From assembly GCA_963830775.1 (NCBI GenBank), contig CAWHNT010000047.1, forward strand, positions 248,001 to 312,000: a stretch of DNA of 64,000 nucleotides, read 5' to 3'. The position numbers were made by a program, and so were the translations under genes. This stretch comes from CAWHNT01 sp963830775 (GTDB taxonomy: Bacteria > Pseudomonadota > Alphaproteobacteria > Geminicoccales > Geminicoccaceae). A model generated the notes under the pieces. That model was not told where the DNA came from. It did no database searches and was given only the letters and a program-made list of their open reading frames with translations. Shown here in pieces: positions 1 through 8,449 of this stretch (within the stretch, counting starts at the first letter, position 1; each line of letters begins with the position of its first letter).

Positions 1-242
1 TCGTGCTTGCGACGCGCGACGCGCCGGCCGTCATCGTGGCACCCTTCCAGTACAGCCAGATGCTGTGGGCGGTGCTGTTCGGCGTCACCGTGTTCGGCGA
101 CAGCCCTGCACCGGTGCTGTTCCTGGGCCTTGGCATCGTGGTCGCCAGTGGCCTCTACACGCTGTGGCGCGAGACCGTGCGCCGGCGTCCGGTCACGCTC
201 ACGGTCGGTCGCGGCGAGGTCCCGGCGCGCGCTGCGAGGTGA
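1..242 (+). CDS. EamA/DMT-family transporter, C-terminal fragment
   Basis: The reading frame is already open at the window edge and stops at 240-242, so only about the last 79 residues are present. The residues around PFQYSQMLWAVLFG, followed by a second hydrophobic stretch (PVLFLGLGIVVASGLYTLW) and a basic tail, match the last two membrane helices of EamA (drug/metabolite transporter) proteins. These are ten-helix inner-membrane permeases that export metabolites. The substrate cannot be inferred from this fragment. The family assignment is fairly secure; the start lies outside the window. Confidence 0.7.
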   Translation, partial: VLATRDAPAVIVAPFQYSQMLWAVLFGVTVFGDSPAPVLFLGLGIVVASGLYTLWRETVRRRPVTLTVGRGEVPARAAR

Positions 243-263
243 TCCGGACGCGGCATGCAGCCG

Positions 264-1135
264 TCACGACGGGCGGGTCGTCCGCGTGACGGCGGCCAGC
301 TGCCTGCGCACGCGTTCCGCCTCGGGATGGTCGGGGGCAAGCACCTTTTCCTGGATCGTGGCCGCCCTGGTCAGCACGGTCCTGGCCTACGCGTACTGCT
401 TCCGCTCGGCATAGAGGCGGCCCAGATGATAGAGGCTCTGGGCGACCTCGCGGTGGTCGGGTCCCAGGGTCGCCTGCCGGATCGCAAGCGCTTCGCGCAA
501 CAGGCGGTCGGCTTGCGCATATCTGCGCAGGCCAGCTTCGGCCGTGCCCAGGGCGTCCGTGGTCCGCGCAATCTCGCGCCGGTTCGGCTCGGGGGCCTTA
601 GCTGGATCGCCAGCGCCCTGCGCAGATAGGGCTCGGCCTTGCTGTAGCCGCCCAGGTCCAGGTGCAGTCGCCCGAGCGCCAGGAGTGTCTGGGCCACTTG
701 CGGGTGGTCCGGACCCACAGCCTTCTCGCGGATGGCCAGCGCACGGCGATAGAGATTCTGCGCCTGCGTGTTCTGGCCCTGGGCGGCGTAGGTGCCGGCC
801 AGGAGGTGCAAGATCTTGCCGACCTTGGGGCTCTCAGGACCCAGGGACTTGGTCTGGATGGCGAGCACACGCCCGTACAGCTGCTGGGCCTCGGCATAAT
901 TCCCCAGCGCGTCTTCGATCTGGGCCAGCTCGTAGACGCGCCGGCCGACCGCGGGATGATCCGAGGCCAGCCCCCGCTGCGCGCGGGCCAGCGCTATCTC
1001 CGCATAGGGTTTGGCTTCGGCGGGCCTGCCTGCCTCGTAGAGGCTGCGCGCAGCCTTTGAGGGGTTGGAGGAGGCGCATCCGGCGGTGCTGGCAAGCAGG
1101 GCCAGGGCGAGCAGCTTGGCGGTCAAGCTCGACAT
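264..1135 (-). pseudogene. TPR-repeat lipoprotein, frameshifted and with an internal stop
   Basis: The product starts with a lipoprotein signal ending in the lipobox STAGC, then carries 42-residue tetratricopeptide repeats of the kinesin-light-chain type (for example ALAIREKAVGPDHPQVAQ). The reading frame shifts near position 598. In the next frame the repeats continue (ALAIRQATLGPDHREVAQ), hit an in-frame TAG at 387-389, then run on to a natural stop at 264. Both lesions are needed to explain the sequence, so this is either a decaying gene or carries sequencing errors. TPR lipoproteins are usually protein-interaction scaffolds; no specific role can be assigned. Confidence 0.65.
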
Positions 1136-1169
1136 TGGCGGGGTCTCCTCGTCGTCGGTTCAAGGTTGC

Positions 1170-2330
1170 CTATCGCGCATCCTCGAGGGCAGCGGCCCTC
1201 TCCGGCGTTGGCACGATCCGGTAGGCCTCGAGCCAAGCGCCGCTGCCATCGACAGCGGTGCTCGGGAGATAAAGCAGCTCGCCTCTCACCAGAGGCAGCG
1301 TGTGACGTTGTCCTTGCCCGAGCAGCGGGGTGCGAGAGGCGACGCTGCCGTCCTGGAGGCGGATGCCCAGGAGCGTGCCCGGCTGACCGGGGCTGTAGTC
1401 GACCACCCAGGCCTGGCCTGCTGCCAAGGCTACCCGGCTGGGCCAGTACCGGAAGCGGCGCCTGGCCTCGCGGGTGCCGGGCGACGGCGCTCGCCACAGG
1501 AACTCGAACGCGGGCCGTCCGTCCTGGAGCTTGATCGCCAGGGCAACGACGCCGCCGGGATGGGTCTGGTCGGGGACGAAGGTGGCGACCAGAACGACGG
1601 GTCGGCCATCGACCTCGGCGACCACGGGCTGCGTCACCGCCATGCCCGCCCATTCCATGCCGCATGGATCGTCCTCGGTCCCGCACAAGGGCACGATCTG
1701 CTGGCGGTCGTAGAGGGTGCCCAGGTGCTCGGCGTCCAGAAGATAGAGGCCACCCTCCTTGCCGGGCTGGACCAGGACGGCGGGTCCACCTTCGAGCTCG
1801 ACCCGGACTGGGGAATTGGCGCCCAGATCATAGTCGTGCAGCGCCAGGCACTCGAAGAAACCCCTGCCGCTGCACTCGCCGGACGCGGGCCGCAAGGGCC
1901 TGTCCCCCGGCAGCAGGCGCGGGATGAACAGGTTCCGGCATGAGCGCATGCAGGGCTCGTCGGCCCGGAGCGGATCGAACGAGCGGCAGAGCTGCGCATC
2001 GCACGCCGGGTCGAAGGCGAGGCCTGGCCCCGTCCACATGAGGCTCTGGGCATAGTCCTTGCGCCCGAGATCGAGCCGGCCGTTCCCGGTGGGTACGATC
2101 AGCTCCGGCCCGGCCGGCCCCGGCACCACGAGCGCTCCGGCCGGCGACCAGAATCCCTCCGCCGCAGACCATCGACCGCGAGCCGAACCTGCCCTCGACC
2201 GGGCATTCGGTCTCGGGCGTGGTCAGGAGCGCGGCGGTGACGGCGTCCTTGGGACCGAGCTCGCGCCAGACGTCGAGGTCGATCTCGAACAGCCAGCCAT
2301 GCCGAAAGTTAGATATACCACCTAAAGTAG
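1170..2330 (-). pseudogene. PQQ-like beta-propeller protein, broken at its 5' end
   Basis: The main open frame starts around 2129 and ends at 1170. Segments such as HDYDLGANSPVRVEL and LVQPGKEGGLYLLDAEHLG resemble blades of PQQ-type quinoprotein propellers. Several cysteines (DACDAQLC-like and CGTEDDPCGMEW) suggest an extracytoplasmic protein. Upstream the frame continues only after a one-base shift near 2155, through RHGWLFEIDLDVW. It then runs into the tyrS stop region with no recognisable start or signal peptide, so the 5' end appears to have been lost. The function is unknown. It could be a dehydrogenase-like propeller without a clear catalytic site. Confidence 0.5.
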
Positions 2331-2380
2331 TGGTGGCGCCCCGCCTCTTGCGATGCTCGCCCGGGCCGGCGCCAGCGCCG

Positions 2381-3627
2381 TCAGGACGGGCGGACGAGCA
2401 CGTGGCGCTTGCGGCCGGCGGAGAGCTTGAGCTGGCCGTCGCGCAGGGCGCTCTGGGTCACCAGCATGGTCTCGTCCTCGACGCGCTCATCATTGAGGCG
2501 GGCTCCGCCGCCGCGCACGAGGCGCCTTGCGTCGCTGTTCGACGAGGCGAGCCCGGCCAGGAAGAAGAGCTCGAGCACCGGCAGCCCGGTCTCGAGCCGG
2601 GCCGCGTCGCAGCTCACCACCGGCAGGCTCAGAGGCGTCATCGCCGCCCTCGAACACGGCCCGTGCTGCGCTCGCCGCCTGCTCGGCGGCGTCGAGGCCA
2701 TGGCACAGGCGCGTGGCCTCGAAGGCCAGCACCTTCTTGGCCTCGTTGATCTCGGCCCCTTGCAGCCGCCCGAGCCGGTCCACCTCGTCGAGCGGCAGCT
2801 CGGTGAAGAGGCGCAGGAATCGGGGCACGTCCGCGTCGTCGGCGTTGCGCCAGAACTGCCAGTACTCGAAGGGGGCGAGGCGGTCCTCGTTCAGCCAGAC
2901 GGCGTTGCCGGCACTCTTGCCCATCTTCTCGCCGGCGGCGGTCGTGATCAGCGGCGTGGTCAGCCCGAAGAGATGGCGGTTGTCGATCCGGCGCCCGAGC
3001 TCCACGCCGTTGACGATGTTCCCCCACTGATCCGATCCGCCCATCTGCAGCCGGCACTCGTATCGGCGGGCGAGCTCGAGGAAGTCGTAGGCCTGCATCA
3101 CCATGTAGTTGAACTCGAGCAGGGTCAGCGGCTGCTCGCGCTCGAGCCGCAGGCGGACCGAGTCGAAGGTCAGCATGCGGTTGACGGTGAAGTGGGTGCC
3201 GAAGTCGCGCAGGAAGGGGATGTAGCGGAGCTGGTCCAGCCACTCGGCATTGTCGGCAAGGATGCCAGCGCCGGGGCTCAGAATCCACGAACTTCGCGAG
3301 CGAGCGGCTGATCCCCGCCTTGTTGGCGGCAATGCGCTCCTCGGTCAGGAGCTGCCGGCTCTCGTCCTTGCCCGAAGGGTCGCCGACCTTGGTGGTCCCA
3401 CCGCCGACGAGCGCCAGCGGGCGGTGGCCCGTGCGCTGCATGGTGCGCAGGAGCATGATCGAGACGAGATTGCCGACGTGCAGGCTGTCGGCGGTGCAGT
3501 CGAAGCCGATGTAGCCGGTGATGGGCTCCCTGGCGGCGAGCGCGTCCAGGGCCTCGGCATCCGTGCACTGATGGATGAAGCCGCGGGCTTCGAGCTCGCG
3601 CAGGAGGTCGGAGCGGAAGGTGGTCAT
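2381..3627 (-). pseudogene. tyrS: Tyrosyl-tRNA synthetase, interrupted by two frameshifts
   Basis: Three consecutive frames together encode a class I TyrRS of about 415 residues, the usual length. The N-terminal piece holds the HIGH-type motif as HVGN in DSLHVGNLVS. The middle piece holds the tyrosine/tRNA-binding core (LQMGGSDQWGNIVNG) and the KMSKS loop as KMGKSAGN. The last piece is the S4 RNA-binding domain. The frame breaks are near 3280 and 2635. TyrRS charges tRNA-Tyr in the cytoplasm and is normally essential, so either the assembly has two indels or another copy exists. Apart from the indels the sequence is well conserved, which favours sequencing error. Confidence 0.88.
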
Positions 3628-3660
3628 GCTCGTCGCCTGATCAGAACGCTACGCAACTAC

Positions 3661-3738
3661 CGTCATGGCCGGCCTTGAGCCGGCCATCCAGTCCTGGGCG
3701 GCGGACGCTGGATGGCCGGCCCAGGGCCGGCCATGACG
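3661..3738. repeat. Intergenic palindrome of the CGTCATGGCCGG type
   Basis: Two arms of 29 bases (3663-3691 and 3708-3736) are reverse complements at 27 positions and enclose a 16-base loop. Both ends read CGTCATGGCC / GGCCATGACG. The unit lies between the tyrS start and the alpha/beta hydrolase stop, both on the reverse strand. Palindromes with this outer signature are common between alphaproteobacterial genes. It could act as a transcript stabiliser or weak terminator; that role is inferred. Confidence 0.7.
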
Positions 3739-3776
3739 AGAAGAGGAGGAGCGGCTTTGTGTCGGATGCCCGGCGG

Positions 3777-4445
3777 TCAGCGCGCCAGCGCCAGCGGCTT
3801 CTCCACCGGCTTCAGGCGCTTGTCGAGGTAGGCCTCGCAGATCGCCTCGAACTCGTCCATGTGCTGGGTGAAGAAGTGGTCGGAGCTGTCGATCGTCTGG
3901 AAATCGATGGTGATCCCGCGCTGCTGGCTCAGCTTGTTGACCAGCTTCACCACCGACTCGGTGGGCGTCACCGTATCCCGCTCGCCGTGCACGATCAGGC
4001 CCGAGGCGGGGCAGGGGGCGAGGAAGCTGAAGTCGTACATGTTGGCCGGGAGCCCGGCGCACATGAAGCCCACGATCTCGGGCCGCCGCATCAGGAGCTG
4101 CATCGCGATCCAGGCGCCGAACGAGAAGCCCGCGACCCAGCAGCCGGTGCTGTTCGGGTTGTGGCTCTGCATCCAGTCCAGGGCCGAGGCCGCGTCGTGC
4201 AGCTCGCCCTGGCCGTGGTCGAACACGCCCTGCGAGCGGCCGACGCCGCGGAAGTTGAAGCGCAGCGTCGAGAACCCGCGGCGCGAGTACATGTGAAACA
4301 TGCTGTGCACGATGCGGTTGTTCATCGTGCCGCCATGCTGCGGATGCGGATGCAGGATCAGGGCGAGCGGCGGCGTCGGCCCCTCACCATGCACGTAACG
4401 ACCCTCCAGGCGGTAGTCACCGCTCTTGAAGATTACTTCTGGCAT
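3777..4445 (-). CDS. Alpha/beta hydrolase of the Fe-S-locus neighbourhood
   Basis: A 222-residue serine hydrolase fold. After a short beta-strand region it has LILHPHPQHGG (oxyanion region) and the nucleophile elbow GFSFGAW (Ser at about residue 108). The acid is probably in the GERDTVTP segment and the catalytic histidine in SSDHFF near residue 195. It is full length for the small dienelactone-hydrolase-like group found beside cysE and cysteine desulfurase genes in many alphaproteobacteria. The substrate is unknown. It is transcribed divergently from cysE across 246 bp. The family is secure; a link to Fe-S metabolism rests only on neighbourhood. Confidence 0.8.
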   Translation of the reverse strand: MPEVIFKSGDYRLEGRYVHGEGPTPPLALILHPHPQHGGTMNNRIVHSMFHMYSRRGFSTLRFNFRGVGRSQGVFDHGQGELHDAASALDWMQSHNPNSTGCWVAGFSFGAWIAMQLLMRRPEIVGFMCAGLPANMYDFSFLAPCPASGLIVHGERDTVTPTESVVKLVNKLSQQRGITIDFQTIDSSDHFFTQHMDEFEAICEAYLDKRLKPVEKPLALAR

Positions 4446-4536
4446 GCCTCAACCCCCTACCCGGCCGTCCCCCATCGGGACGCATGGCACCCCCGCACCC
4501 CTTGTTCCAGGCGCACGCGAGTGGCCGGCCTCGACA

Positions 4537-4563
4537 TTGACCTCTACCGTCCCAACCTATAAG
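4537..4563 (+). promoter_or_regulatory. Possible promoter upstream of cysE
   Basis: TTGACC at 4537-4542 and TATAAG at 4558-4563 resemble -35 and -10 hexamers but are 15 bp apart, shorter than ideal. They lie about 130 bp before the cysE start in the divergent gap. This is a pattern match only. Confidence 0.3.
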
Positions 4564-4691
4564 CCGCTCGACGCGGCTGCTCCGGTGCTTCCGAGCGGAA
4601 GCGCACCTAGGCGCACCTCCTTGGGCCCGTCGCTGTTCTGGCGGTCAGGGCAGCGTTAAGAGCAACGGGTTGATATAACAAGGCGAGGGCC

Positions 4692-5366
4692 ATGTTCAAG
4701 GGTTTACGCGAGGACATCAATTCCGTCTTCCAGCGTGATCCGGCTGCACGATCTCGACTTGAGGTGGTCCTCTGCTACCCGGGCATCCATGCCCTGCTGT
4801 TCCATCGCCTGGCGCATTGGCTCTGGACAGCGGGTTGGAAGCTCGGCGCCCGTTTCGTCTCCCAGGTCAGCCGCTTCGTGACCGGGATCGAGATCCACCC
4901 CGGGGCGAAGATCGGGCGGCGCTTCTTCATCGATCATGGCATGGGCGTGGTGATCGGCGAAACCGCCGAGATCGGCGACGATGTCACGCTCTATCAGGGT
5001 GTCACGCTGGGCGGCGTCAGCCTCGATCCCGGCAAGCGCCACCCCACGATCGGCAACGAGGTCGTGATCGGGGCGGGTGCTGCCGTGCTCGGGCCGTTCA
5101 CCGTCCATGAAGGTGCCCGCGTCGGCTCGAATGCCGTCGTGCTGCGGGAGGTCCCGGCCGGGGCGACCGTCGTGGGGATCCCGGCCCGGCAGATGGGGCC
5201 GCAGCCGGTGCGTGACGAGGTGCTCTGCTTCAGCCCCTACGGTGCTACGCCGGGCGCCAGCGTTGCCGACCCGATCGCCCGCACGCTCGACCGGCTCAAC
5301 GACCGGGTGGCCGAGCTCGAGGCCCGGCTGGGCGAGGTCGAGAGCGGGAAGTCGCGCGCCGCCTAG
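4692..5366 (+). CDS. cysE: Serine O-acetyltransferase
   Basis: 224 residues. CysE makes O-acetylserine from serine and acetyl-CoA, the committed step of cysteine synthesis. The N-terminal helical part is followed by left-handed beta-helix hexapeptide repeats: EIHPGAKIG (about residues 67-75), IDHGMGVVIGETAEIGDD with the catalytic His near residue 82, and KRHPTIGNEVVIGAGAAVLG. The C-terminal tail (LNDRVAELEARLGEVE) looks coiled-coil. It is the short CysE form lacking the long enterobacterial N-terminal domain. The ATG at 4692 follows AAGGCGAGGG. The downstream cysteine desulfurase starts 6 bp after the stop, so the two are probably co-transcribed. Confidence 0.93.
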   Translation: MFKGLREDINSVFQRDPAARSRLEVVLCYPGIHALLFHRLAHWLWTAGWKLGARFVSQVSRFVTGIEIHPGAKIGRRFFIDHGMGVVIGETAEIGDDVTLYQGVTLGGVSLDPGKRHPTIGNEVVIGAGAAVLGPFTVHEGARVGSNAVVLREVPAGATVVGIPARQMGPQPVRDEVLCFSPYGATPGASVADPIARTLDRLNDRVAELEARLGEVESGKSRAA

Positions 5367-5371
5367 CCTCG

Positions 5372-6535
5372 GTGCCGAAAGCGGCGGTCTATCTCGACTA
5401 CAACGCCACCGCCCCGGTCCGGCCGGAGGTGGTGGCGGCCATGGCCGATGCCATGGCGGAGCCGGGCAATGCCAGCTCCGTGCATCGGTTCGGCCGTGCC
5501 GCGCGTGCGCGCATCCAGGCCGTGCGCCGCAGGCTGGCCGAGCGGCTGGACGTTGCACCCGACCGGGTGATCTTCACGAGCGGCGGTACCGAGGCGAACC
5601 ATCTGGCGCTGCTCGGTTTCCCGGGTCCGCGCTGCGTGTCGGCGATCGAGCATCCATCGGTGCTCGAGGCCGATCCGGACGCCGGGCATATCCCAGCAGG
5701 GCCGAGTGGGACCGTCGATCTGGAACGGCTGGCCGAGCTGCTTGCCCGCGAGCGCCCGAGGCTCGTCTCGGTCATGCTCGCGAACAACGAGACGGGCGTG
5801 ATGCAGCCTGTGCGCGATGCGGCAGCACTGGCTCACGCGCACGGCGCACTCCTTCACACCGATGCCGTGCAGGCTTTCGGCAAGATGCAATTCACGCTGG
5901 CGGAGCTGGGTGCGGACCTCGTCACCGTCTCGGCGCACAAGCTCGGCGGCCCGCCTGGCGTCGGGGCGCTCGTCGCCCGCGAGGGCCTCGATCCCGCACC
6001 GATCCAGCGTGGTGGCGGTCAGGAGCTGCGTCGGCGGGCAGGTACCGAGAACCTGCCTGGGATCGTCGGCTTCGGCGCGGCAATCGATATCGCCACCGAT
6101 TGGCAAACGGTGAAAGCACACCGCGACCGCCTCGAGGCCGGCTTGCGGGAATTGGCACCGGAAGCCGTGATCGCCGGCGCTGAGGCCGACCGGCTGCCCA
6201 ACACGAGCTGCATCCTCCTCCCCGGGGCTTCGGCCGCCACCCAGCTCATGGCGCTGGATCTGGAGGGCGTGGCGGTGAGCAGCGGCTCGGCCTGCTCTTC
6301 CGGCAAGGTGGGCAGCTCGCACGTGCTGGAGGCCATGGGCCTGCCTCCTGGCCTCGCGGCTTGTGCGATCCGCATCAGCCTGGGCTGGGGGACCGTGGCG
6401 GCCGACATCGACCGCTTCCTGGACGCCTGGTCGACGGTGGCCAGCCGGATGAGCGGTCGTTTCGGCGGCCGATCACCGATCGGTGATCGGCGACTGCCGA
6501 GCATCCTGCATCCAGGCGTCTCTCCCGATCGGTAG
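5372..6535 (+). CDS. Cysteine desulfurase (NifS/IscS family)
   Basis: A PLP-dependent aminotransferase-fold enzyme that takes sulfur from cysteine for Fe-S clusters and thio-modification. The PLP lysine is Lys190 in VSAHKLGGPPG, and the persulfide cysteine is Cys308 in SSGSACSSGKVGSSH. The GTG start at 5372 begins MPKAAVYLDYNATAPV, the expected N-terminus. The SSGK loop marks the subtype that in alphaproteobacteria often precedes a second IscS. The final 25 residues (after RMSGRFG) are unlike the family and come from the palindromic sequence at 6468-6491. From codon 264 onward the gene is repeated directly downstream. Desulfurase activity is well supported; which member of the Isc/Suf system it serves is less certain. 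Confidence 0.88.
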   Translation: MPKAAVYLDYNATAPVRPEVVAAMADAMAEPGNASSVHRFGRAARARIQAVRRRLAERLDVAPDRVIFTSGGTEANHLALLGFPGPRCVSAIEHPSVLEADPDAGHIPAGPSGTVDLERLAELLARERPRLVSVMLANNETGVMQPVRDAAALAHAHGALLHTDAVQAFGKMQFTLAELGADLVTVSAHKLGGPPGVGALVAREGLDPAPIQRGGGQELRRRAGTENLPGIVGFGAAIDIATDWQTVKAHRDRLEAGLRELAPEAVIAGAEADRLPNTSCILLPGASAATQLMALDLEGVAVSSGSACSSGKVGSSHVLEAMGLPPGLAACAIRISLGWGTVAADIDRFLDAWSTVASRMSGRFGGRSPIGDRRLPSILHPGVSPDR

Positions 6536-7021
6536 GCCTGGTGCCAGCCGCATCAGTGGCTGTGCGCCTGCCGATGCAACGGGAGTTGAAGCCGTGATCG
6601 CCGGCGCTGAGGCCGACGGCTGCCCAACACGAGCTGCATCCTCCTCCCCGGGGCTTTGGCCGCCACCCAGCTCATGGCGCTGGATCTGGAGGGCGTGGCG
6701 GTGAGCAGCGGCTCGGCCTGCTCTTCCGGCAAGGTGGGCAGCTCGCACGTGCTGGAGGCCATGGGCTTGCCTCCTGGAACTCGCGGCTTGTGCGATCCGC
6801 ATCAGCCTGGGCTGGGGTACCGTGGCGGCCGATATTGACCGCTTCCTGGACGCCTGGTCGACGGTGACCAGCCGGATGAGCGGTCGTCTCAGCGGCCGAT
6901 CACCGATCACCGATCGGTGATCGGCGACTGCCGAGCATCCTGCATCCAGGCGTCTCTCCCGATCGGTAGGCCTGGTGCCAGCCGCATCAGTGGCTGTGCG
7001 CCTGCCGATGCAACGGGAGTT
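6161..7021. repeat. Tandem duplication of the desulfurase 3' end (427 and 434 bp units)
   Basis: Unit 1 is 6161-6587 and unit 2 is 6588-7021. They are near identical from GAAGCCGTGATCGCCGGCGC through to GCCGATGCAACGGGAGTT. Each unit carries the last ~120 codons of the desulfurase, a CGATCACCGATCGGTGATCG palindrome (6468-6491 in unit 1, 6903-6924 in unit 2) and ~50 bp of downstream sequence. Unit 2 has a 1-bp deletion (GAGGCCGACGG for GAGGCCGACCGG), a 1-bp gain near 6778 and a 7-bp gain at the palindrome. The units abut exactly, and the second ends at the first IS element. Confidence 0.9.
6588..6960 (+). pseudogene. Second, decayed copy of the desulfurase C-terminus
   Basis: This part of repeat unit 2 still reads ALDLEGVAVSSGSACSSGK, including the persulfide cysteine, but it has no start codon or PLP domain. 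Single-base indels break the frame on both sides (near 6619 and 6778). It cannot encode a working enzyme. It is a by-product of the tandem duplication. Confidence 0.85.
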
Positions 7022-8449
7022 CTAGCACTACTCTGCCACGATCATAGCCGGAGGTGATGGTGGAAGCGCTGCCGGCAGTGTGGGCAGCGCAGGAGGACAC
7101 GGGTGAGTGCGGCCGCGATGCGCCGCCGGATCGCGGGCAGGCTCGGGCTCGGTGGCGGCCCGGGCTCGGGCGGGGTGGGAGCGCTTTTTCCCCCCGAGCC
7201 GCAGGTGCTGGAGGAAGGCGAAGGCGAGCTGGCAGAGGAGGGCATGGTGGTGCAGGCCGCGCCAGCTCCGGCCCTCGAAGTGATCCAGCCCGAGCTCGTC
7301 CTTCATCTGCTGGTGCATCTGCTCGCACGTCCACCGCGCCTTGATCAGCGCGGCCAGGGTCTCGAGCGAGGCATCGGGCGGGAGATTGGACAGGTAGTAC
7401 TTGCGCTCGCCGGTGGCGCGGTGCTCGCCGATCAGCCACACCTCCTCGCCGGGAAGGTGCTGGCCGCCTGTAGCAACTGGCCCATCGGCCACGCGGACCC
7501 GGCGTGCTGCGAACGCGGCCTTGAGCGGCCCCTTGGTCCCGGTGCGCCAAGTGATCGAGCGGAACGTTTCCGGCTGGGCTTCGATCAGCTCGGTGGCGCT
7601 CACGCTTGCAGCCGAAGGTATGGGGTGCTTGCGCGGGCGGCCGGTTGCCTTGCGCTCAGGAACGGCGAGCTTCACGTCGGCGGGGTAGACCTTCTGCGTC
7701 GGCAGGATGCCGACCGCAAAAGCAAGCTGCCGTTCGCCAAGCCCGGCGCGGAACAAGGCCGCCTTGCCATATTCGGCATCGGCCAGCACGCAGCCGAAGC
7801 GGGCGCCTGAAGCCAGCACGCGGTCGATCTCGTCGAGTGCCATCTGCCACTTCGGGCGGTGGCCGATCGCCTCGGGCACGCCCGCGGCCGTGCGCCGCCC
7901 GGCATCGGTGCACCAGTCCTCGGGCAGGAAGAGGCGCAGGCCAACACAGACCGGCACCTCGGCCCTGGCCAGCGTCAGCGAGACCAGCGCCTGGCAGTTT
8001 GCCCGTTTGCCAAGCTGGCCGCAGTACTGCCGCTTCACGCCTACCGAGTGCCGGCCCTGCTTCACCAGCGCCGTGTCGTCCACGACCAGCACGGCGTCTT
8101 GTCCGCCCACGAGCCGGTCCGCAGACTTGACCAGCTCCTCCTCCAGAGGTGCTGTGGGCCAGGGCGAGGTCGAGACGAAGTGGTGCAGCTGCTGGGTGTC
8201 GGCAGGTGCTACCCGTGCCGCCATGGGCTCGATGCTCTTCCGTTCACCCGGCAGGATCAAGCCCTTGAGGTAGAAGGGTGCCCAGTGTCGCTGCGCCTTG
8301 CGCCGCAGCCGCGCCAGGAACGGCGCGACCCAGCGTTCCAGCTCCGCCCCCCAGCCTTCCGCCAACCTCTCCTCCATGGCGCTCCTCCGCCGTTAGCGGA
8401 TCTGCGAGAAGAACGCTCAACTCGGTAGAACGTGGCAGGGTAGTGCTAG
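7022..8449 (-). mobile_element. IS701-family insertion sequence, copy A
   Basis: The element is bounded by CTAG at 7022-7025 and 8446-8449. Its terminal inverted repeats read CACTACTCTGCCAC (from 7026) and GTGGCAGGGTAGTG (to 8445), differing at one position. IS701 elements typically insert at a 4-bp CTAG-like target that is duplicated, which fits. It contains one reverse-strand transposase. The right CTAG is shared with copy B. Confidence 0.85.
7028..8377 (-). CDS. IS701-family transposase (copy A)
   Basis: 449 residues, a DDE transposase with the IS701 (DDE_5) pattern. The first catalytic Asp lies in VLVVDDTALVKQG, the second in VLADAEYGK, and the Glu region is KDELGLDHFEGRSW near residue 370. 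RHSVGVKRQYCGQLGKRANCQ is a typical family block. The frame is intact from ATG at 8377 to the TAG at 7028 just inside the left terminal repeat, so the element may still be active. The alanine/proline-rich last 60 residues are less conserved. It is clearly related to, but different from, the copy B transposase. Confidence 0.92.
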   Translation of the reverse strand: MEERLAEGWGAELERWVAPFLARLRRKAQRHWAPFYLKGLILPGERKSIEPMAARVAPADTQQLHHFVSTSPWPTAPLEEELVKSADRLVGGQDAVLVVDDTALVKQGRHSVGVKRQYCGQLGKRANCQALVSLTLARAEVPVCVGLRLFLPEDWCTDAGRRTAAGVPEAIGHRPKWQMALDEIDRVLASGARFGCVLADAEYGKAALFRAGLGERQLAFAVGILPTQKVYPADVKLAVPERKATGRPRKHPIPSAASVSATELIEAQPETFRSITWRTGTKGPLKAAFAARRVRVADGPVATGGQHLPGEEVWLIGEHRATGERKYYLSNLPPDASLETLAALIKARWTCEQMHQQMKDELGLDHFEGRSWRGLHHHALLCQLAFAFLQHLRLGGKKRSHPARARAATEPEPARDPAAHRGRTHPCPPALPTLPAALPPSPPAMIVAE

